This document shows positions 22,571 to 24,265 of a DNA stretch of 24,265 nt, in pieces; the first letter of the stretch is position 1; every line of letters begins with the position of its first letter. Both the position numbers and the translations under genes were made by a program. The DNA comes from Clostridia bacterium. GTDB taxonomy: Bacteria > Bacillota > Clostridia > Christensenellales > Aristaeellaceae. Where the stretch lies: the NCBI GenBank assembly GCA_017458865.1, contig JAFSZW010000088.1, positions 1 to 24,265 on the forward strand. Direction: 5' to 3'. The notes beneath the pieces were generated by a model, which was given only the letters and a program-made list of their open reading frames with translations, was not told the origin of the DNA and did no database searches.

Positions 22571-23650
22571 TCACACGCCTTCCCTGATTAACGTTGTTTG
22601 GTAAATCCTGTCAAACACATTGATCTTCTCAGGCACAACCTGCAGCGAAACCGCCGTCCCGTCCGGGATGATCTCACTCAGATCGCTGGGCACAACCACC
22701 TCAAGCTCCTCGCCATTCTTAAGCTGCATGAAGTAATGCATGGCCATGCCAAGGAAGACTGAGGAATTCACTGTTGCGGGAATACCGGGCTCATCCTTTG
22801 GACGGATGACAAACTCCTCAGGCCGTACGGCAACCTTAACCTCGCCCTTCGCCTCGCTTGTCAGCGTCTTTGGTTCAACCCGGTAGTTTTCGCCAAAGTC
22901 CAGCACGCCGTTCTGACAGTCTGCCTGCAGGAAATTACTGAGACCGATAAAGTTCGATACGAACGCGTTTTTCGGCCGCTGGTAGATGTGTTTCGGCGTG
23001 CCAATCTGCTGGATGATGCCCTCATTCATGACGGCAATCCGGTCAGATATCGCCAGTGCCTCCTCCTGGTCGTGGGTCACGTATACCGTTGTAATACCCA
23101 CCTGACGCTGGATCCGCTTGATGACATTGCGCATTTCAACGCGCAGCTTGGCATCCAGATTGGACAGCGGCTCATCCATGAGCAGCACCTCCGGGCTGAT
23201 GACAATCGCCCTGGCCAGTGCGACACGCTGTTGCTGGCCGCCGGAGAGCTGTGCCGGCATGCGGTCTGCATACTGATCCATCTTAACCAGCTTGAGGATC
23301 TCATTTGCCTGCTTGTAGCGTTCTTCTTTCCGAACCTTTCGGTTCTTGAGGCCGTAGGCGACATTGTCCCGGACATTCATGTGCGGGAAAACCGCATAGT
23401 TCTGGAAAACCATGCCCATATTCCGCCGGTTGGTCGGTATCTGGTTGATGACTTTCCCATCCACCATGATTTCACCGGCTTCAATGGTGTTGAAACCGAT
23501 AATCATACGAAGGAGCGTCGTTTTGCCGCATCCGGACGGGCCAAGCAGCGTGAAGAACTCACCCGGTTCAATTTTGGCTGAAAGCCCCTGGATCACGATA
23601 TTGTTGCCGTATACCTTCGTAACCTGGTTGATATCAATTGAAACTCCCAT
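22571..23650 (-). CDS. ABC transporter ATP-binding protein (FbpC/PotA-like)
   Basis: The 359-residue energy-coupling subunit of the importer. Walker A GPSGCGKT at 37-44, Q-loop VFQNYAVFPH with Gln83, signature LSGGQQQR at 135-142, Walker B VLLMDEP near 155-161, D-loop SNLDAKLR, and His193 in VTHDQEEAL. From about 240 it has the C-terminal TOBE-type regulatory domain seen in FbpC, PotA and related ATPases (VAVRPEEFVIRPKDE...). ATG at 23650 preceded by TGAGGTAG. Located between the binding protein and the permease. Confidence 0.93.
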   Translation of the reverse strand: MGVSIDINQVTKVYGNNIVIQGLSAKIEPGEFFTLLGPSGCGKTTLLRMIIGFNTIEAGEIMVDGKVINQIPTNRRNMGMVFQNYAVFPHMNVRDNVAYGLKNRKVRKEERYKQANEILKLVKMDQYADRMPAQLSGGQQQRVALARAIVISPEVLLMDEPLSNLDAKLRVEMRNVIKRIQRQVGITTVYVTHDQEEALAISDRIAVMNEGIIQQIGTPKHIYQRPKNAFVSNFIGLSNFLQADCQNGVLDFGENYRVEPKTLTSEAKGEVKVAVRPEEFVIRPKDEPGIPATVNSSVFLGMAMHYFMQLKNGEELEVVVPSDLSEIIPDGTAVSLQVVPEKINVFDRIYQTTLIREGV

Positions 23651-23676
23651 ATAACTACCTCAGCTGATACAAAGCC

Positions 23677-23700
23677 GGGAGAGTCCCTCACGACTCTCCC
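23677..23700 (-). terminator. Hairpin between the binding-protein gene and the ATPase gene
   Basis: GGGAGAGTC and GACTCTCCC form a perfect 9-bp stem with a 6-base loop, 37 bases beyond the binding-protein stop. The minus-strand tail is GGCTTTG, too poor in T for a strong terminator, so a leaky terminator or 3'-end protector that raises binding-protein mRNA is likely, as after oppA. Confidence 0.55.
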
Positions 23701-23736
23701 TGTTTCGCTGCTTATTGTGGATTCCGCTCAGGCGAA

Positions 23737-24265
23737 TTATTCAAGAGTCATCTCGAGATGATCCAGGTAGGTCTTTACGATGAGCGGCTTATTCTCTGCG
23801 ATGTACGCAGTGCTATAGGTATCAAACATCTTGATCTCAGAATCCGGAACCATCTTGCTGTTGACATCGATGCCATCACGGCAGGGACGCAGATTCAGCT
23901 GCGCGCAGACTGCTTTCTGGCTCTCCTCAGAGAGGACGAAATCAACAAATGCCTTGGCCTCGTCCATGTGCGGCGCGCCCTTGATGATCTGCACGGACTC
24001 ACCAGGATAGATGGTGCCTTCCTTGGCATAGACGACCTTAACCGGATGCTCGCCGGTTGCCTGGAGCTCAACGCAGGGATCCTCATAGGAGAGACCTACC
24101 GCATATTCACCGCTGGCAACACCGTTGTACACCTGAGAAGAAGAGGAGGCAATCTTGTTGTCCAGATTGACCAGATACTCGTCGATGAAGTCCCAGGCTT
24201 CATTGCTCATCGGATCGCCATTTCCCATGCCGTACAGCATGCCGATGAGGCACTGGAATGCAGAA
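23737..24265 (-). CDS. ABC transporter substrate-binding protein, C-terminal part (FbpA-like), truncated by the window edge
   Basis: The frame enters from the right edge (first full codon begins at 24264) and stops with TAA at 23737-23739, giving the last 176 residues. AFQCLIGMLYGMGNGDP, SSSSQVYNGVASGEYAVGLSYEDP and PGESVQIIKGAPHMDEAKAFVDFVLSEESQKAV match the periplasmic ferric-iron-type binding proteins that partner with fused FbpB permeases. The lead codons are read as coding because the match continues upstream of the internal ATG at 24240. The signal peptide lies outside the window. Probably the first gene of the three-gene importer transcript. Confidence 0.9.
   Translation of the reverse strand, partial: SAFQCLIGMLYGMGNGDPMSNEAWDFIDEYLVNLDNKIASSSSQVYNGVASGEYAVGLSYEDPCVELQATGEHPVKVVYAKEGTIYPGESVQIIKGAPHMDEAKAFVDFVLSEESQKAVCAQLNLRPCRDGIDVNSKMVPDSEIKMFDTYSTAYIAENKPLIVKTYLDHLEMTLE

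Noticed and set aside
1..24265. Mobile elements, CRISPR arrays, tRNA or rRNA genes, riboswitches.
   Set aside because: Looked for on both strands; I saw no transposase or integrase, no regular spaced repeats, no tRNA or rRNA sequence, and no leader with recognisable T-box or metabolite riboswitch features.

Overview
The window looks like chromosomal DNA of a low-to-moderate-GC Gram-positive anaerobe, most likely an uncultured member of the Clostridia. The reasons are consensus sigma-A type promoters (TTGACA/TATAAT), strong AGGAGG ribosome binding sites, use of GTG and TTG starts, DegV, B3-like MBL and S41 proteins of the type seen in Firmicutes, and a classical Gram-positive lipobox on one solute-binding protein. 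I cannot name a genus. There are no rRNA or tRNA genes, no CRISPR array, no transposase and no phage genes that I can see.

Layout. (1) Positions 1-1064, minus strand: start of an unknown gene, then a broken locus in which the first two thirds of a degV gene is joined out of frame to the last part of a radical SAM/SPASM gene. (2) 1214-1819, plus: a TetR-type regulator transcribed divergently from degV from overlapping promoters. (3) 2035-13052, minus: the main feature, a long peptide-utilisation cluster in the order oppA, S9 peptidase, oppB, oppC, oppD, oppF, abgB-like M20 amidohydrolase, S41 peptidase-like exported protein. It has one near-consensus promoter upstream of oppA. Hairpins lie after oppA, before abgB and after abgB, which probably grade expression along the transcript. 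(4) 13214-16736, plus: a metallo-beta-lactamase-fold hydrolase resembling subclass B3, enolase with a textbook promoter and terminator, and an S51 (PepE-like) peptidase. (5) 16772-20096, minus: an orphan lipoprotein solute-binding protein of the peptide family, an alpha/beta hydrolase and an AANAT-like GNAT acetyltransferase. (6) 20183-20896, plus: a DJ-1/PfpI protein with an extended -10 promoter and its own terminator. (7) 20914-24265, minus: a three-gene iron(III)-type ABC importer (fused two-domain permease, ATPase, and the C-terminal part of the binding protein, which runs off the right edge).

How it fits together. The window is dominated by peptide uptake and breakdown: two peptide-type binding proteins, one complete Opp/Dpp permease, and four different peptidase or amidase families (S9, M20, S41, S51). 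The inferred route is capture outside by OppA, import by OppBCDF powered by ATP, then trimming inside by the S9 and M20 enzymes, with the S41-like protein working outside the membrane. Genes around it (enolase, DJ-1, GNAT, iron uptake) look like ordinary housekeeping or accessory functions. The least ordinary observations are the degV/radical SAM chimera, the bundling of an AbgB-type hydrolase with an Opp importer instead of AbgA/AbgT, an S41 protein lacking the usual catalytic lysine, and an OppA with no visible lipobox.
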